Shown here piece after piece: positions 63,658 to 64,000 of a DNA stretch of 64,000 nucleotides. Made by a program: the position numbers and the translations under genes. This DNA comes from Acetobacteraceae bacterium (lineage in GTDB: Bacteria > Pseudomonadota > Alphaproteobacteria > Acetobacterales > Acetobacteraceae): the NCBI GenBank assembly GCA_027451405.1, contig DAIDJM010000028.1, forward strand, positions 1 through 64,000. Direction: 5' to 3'. How positions within the stretch are numbered: position 1 is the first letter of the stretch; each line of letters starts with the position of its first letter. The notes below the pieces were generated by a model, which was not told the origin of the DNA, did no database searches, and saw only the letters and a program-made list of their open reading frames with translations.

Positions 63658-64000
63658 ATGATGCCGGAGGTCGCCCGCGCGCTGCATGTCGTCGCCGTCG
63701 TCCTATGGATCGGCGGCGTCGGCATGGTCACGACGGTGCTGCTGCCCGAAGTGCGGCGCGCCCACGAGCCGGCGGCCCGCTTCGCCCGCTTCCACGCGCT
63801 GGAACGCCGCTTCGCCCGCCAGGCGCGCTGGACGGTGGCGCTCGCCGGCCTGAGCGGTTTCTACATGGTGTGGCGCTACGATCTGTGGGACCGCTTCCGC
63901 AGCGCCGATTTCTGGTGGATGCACGCGATGCTGGCGACCTGGCTGGTTTTCGCGCTGATGCTGTTCGTCATCGAGCCGCTTTTTCTCGACCGCGCCATGG
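63658..64000 (+). CDS. Hypothetical integral membrane protein (3' end cut by window)
   Basis: The frame is open to the window end (114 codons seen). It shows an N-terminal helix with conserved-looking His/Trp (LHVVAVVLWIGGVGMVTTVLL), an Arg-rich loop (LERRFARQARW), and two further helices (TVALAGLSGFYMVW, MLATWLVFALMLFVIEPLFL). The layout recalls CopD/DUF2269-like or HemJ-like small heme-binding membrane proteins. It begins 16 bases after ric and may be part of the NO-response operon. The start is one of two adjacent ATGs (63658 or 63661). Confidence 0.6.
   Translation, partial: MMPEVARALHVVAVVLWIGGVGMVTTVLLPEVRRAHEPAARFARFHALERRFARQARWTVALAGLSGFYMVWRYDLWDRFRSADFWWMHAMLATWLVFALMLFVIEPLFLDRAM

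Overview
The window is GC-rich, densely coded alphaproteobacterial chromosome. The family memberships (BchE-type bacteriochlorophyll synthesis, mxaRSACKL, HemJ, an NdvA-type glucan exporter, the infB-rbfA-truB-rpsO-pnp order) and the recurring GC-rich intergenic repeats suggest a phototrophic or photosynthetic-descent member of the Acetobacteraceae (Rhodopila/Acidiphilium/Acidisphaera-like). The family assignment is inference. Coordinates and starts were derived by hand from codon counting, stop/start overlaps and visible ribosome binding sites. No rRNA, tRNA, CRISPR array, IS element or prophage was recognised.

Layout. (1) 1-5962: translation and RNA operon infB(partial)-rbfA-truB-rpsO-pnp. 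(2) 6141-12616: a nitronate monooxygenase-like flavoprotein, then an anaerobic tetrapyrrole operon bchE-bchJ-hemN under a perfect FNR box, next to an FNR-type [4Fe-4S] regulator with its own FNR-like site. (3) 12543-17756: six overlapping genes matching methanol dehydrogenase accessory genes mxaR-S-A-C-K-L, without mxaF, mxaJ, mxaG or mxaI. (4) 17960-27293: ArsB-like permease, penicillin-acylase-family Ntn hydrolase, 2OG-Fe(II) oxygenase, an SbmA/BacA-like ABC protein with a broken ATPase domain, GH1 beta-glucosidase and ZapE. (5) 27465-40109: a YhdP/AsmA-like protein, a DUF1329 protein, lapA-pyrF, a trpF-trpB-trpA-accD-hemJ operon, rho and hslO. (6) 40182-47295: VOC protein, TonB-like protein, AI-2E-type permease, XRE regulator, NdvA-like exporter, YbjN and proC. 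(7) 47530-50922: an unfamiliar two-gene module, a 162-aa protein plus a 960-aa protein with a nucleotidyltransferase-like GS...DxD motif. (8) 51139-58111: PdeM-like phosphoesterase, a three-gene cell-envelope set (lytic transglycosylase, SBP_bac_3 protein, DUF2272 lipoprotein), entericidin, glgC and glgA. (9) 58361-64000: EmrAB-like pump, sulfotransferase, and a nitric-oxide defence pair nsrR/ric with two operator-like palindromes, ending in a truncated membrane protein.

Two families of dispersed intergenic repeats run through the window. Type E has AT-rich hairpins at both ends (five copies, three with a GATGCGANTCGCATC core). Type R is GC-rich, running from GCCTCCGGCGGGCAGG to GGCCCCAGACCCC (seven loci plus a remnant). 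R copies reach into genes: they supply the C-termini of ProC and the sulfotransferase and the ribosome binding site of trpF.

The strongest leads for new biology are the nucleotidyltransferase-like module, the catalytically degenerate ABC protein behind an FNR-like box, the E-element family, and the orphan mxaRSACKL block.
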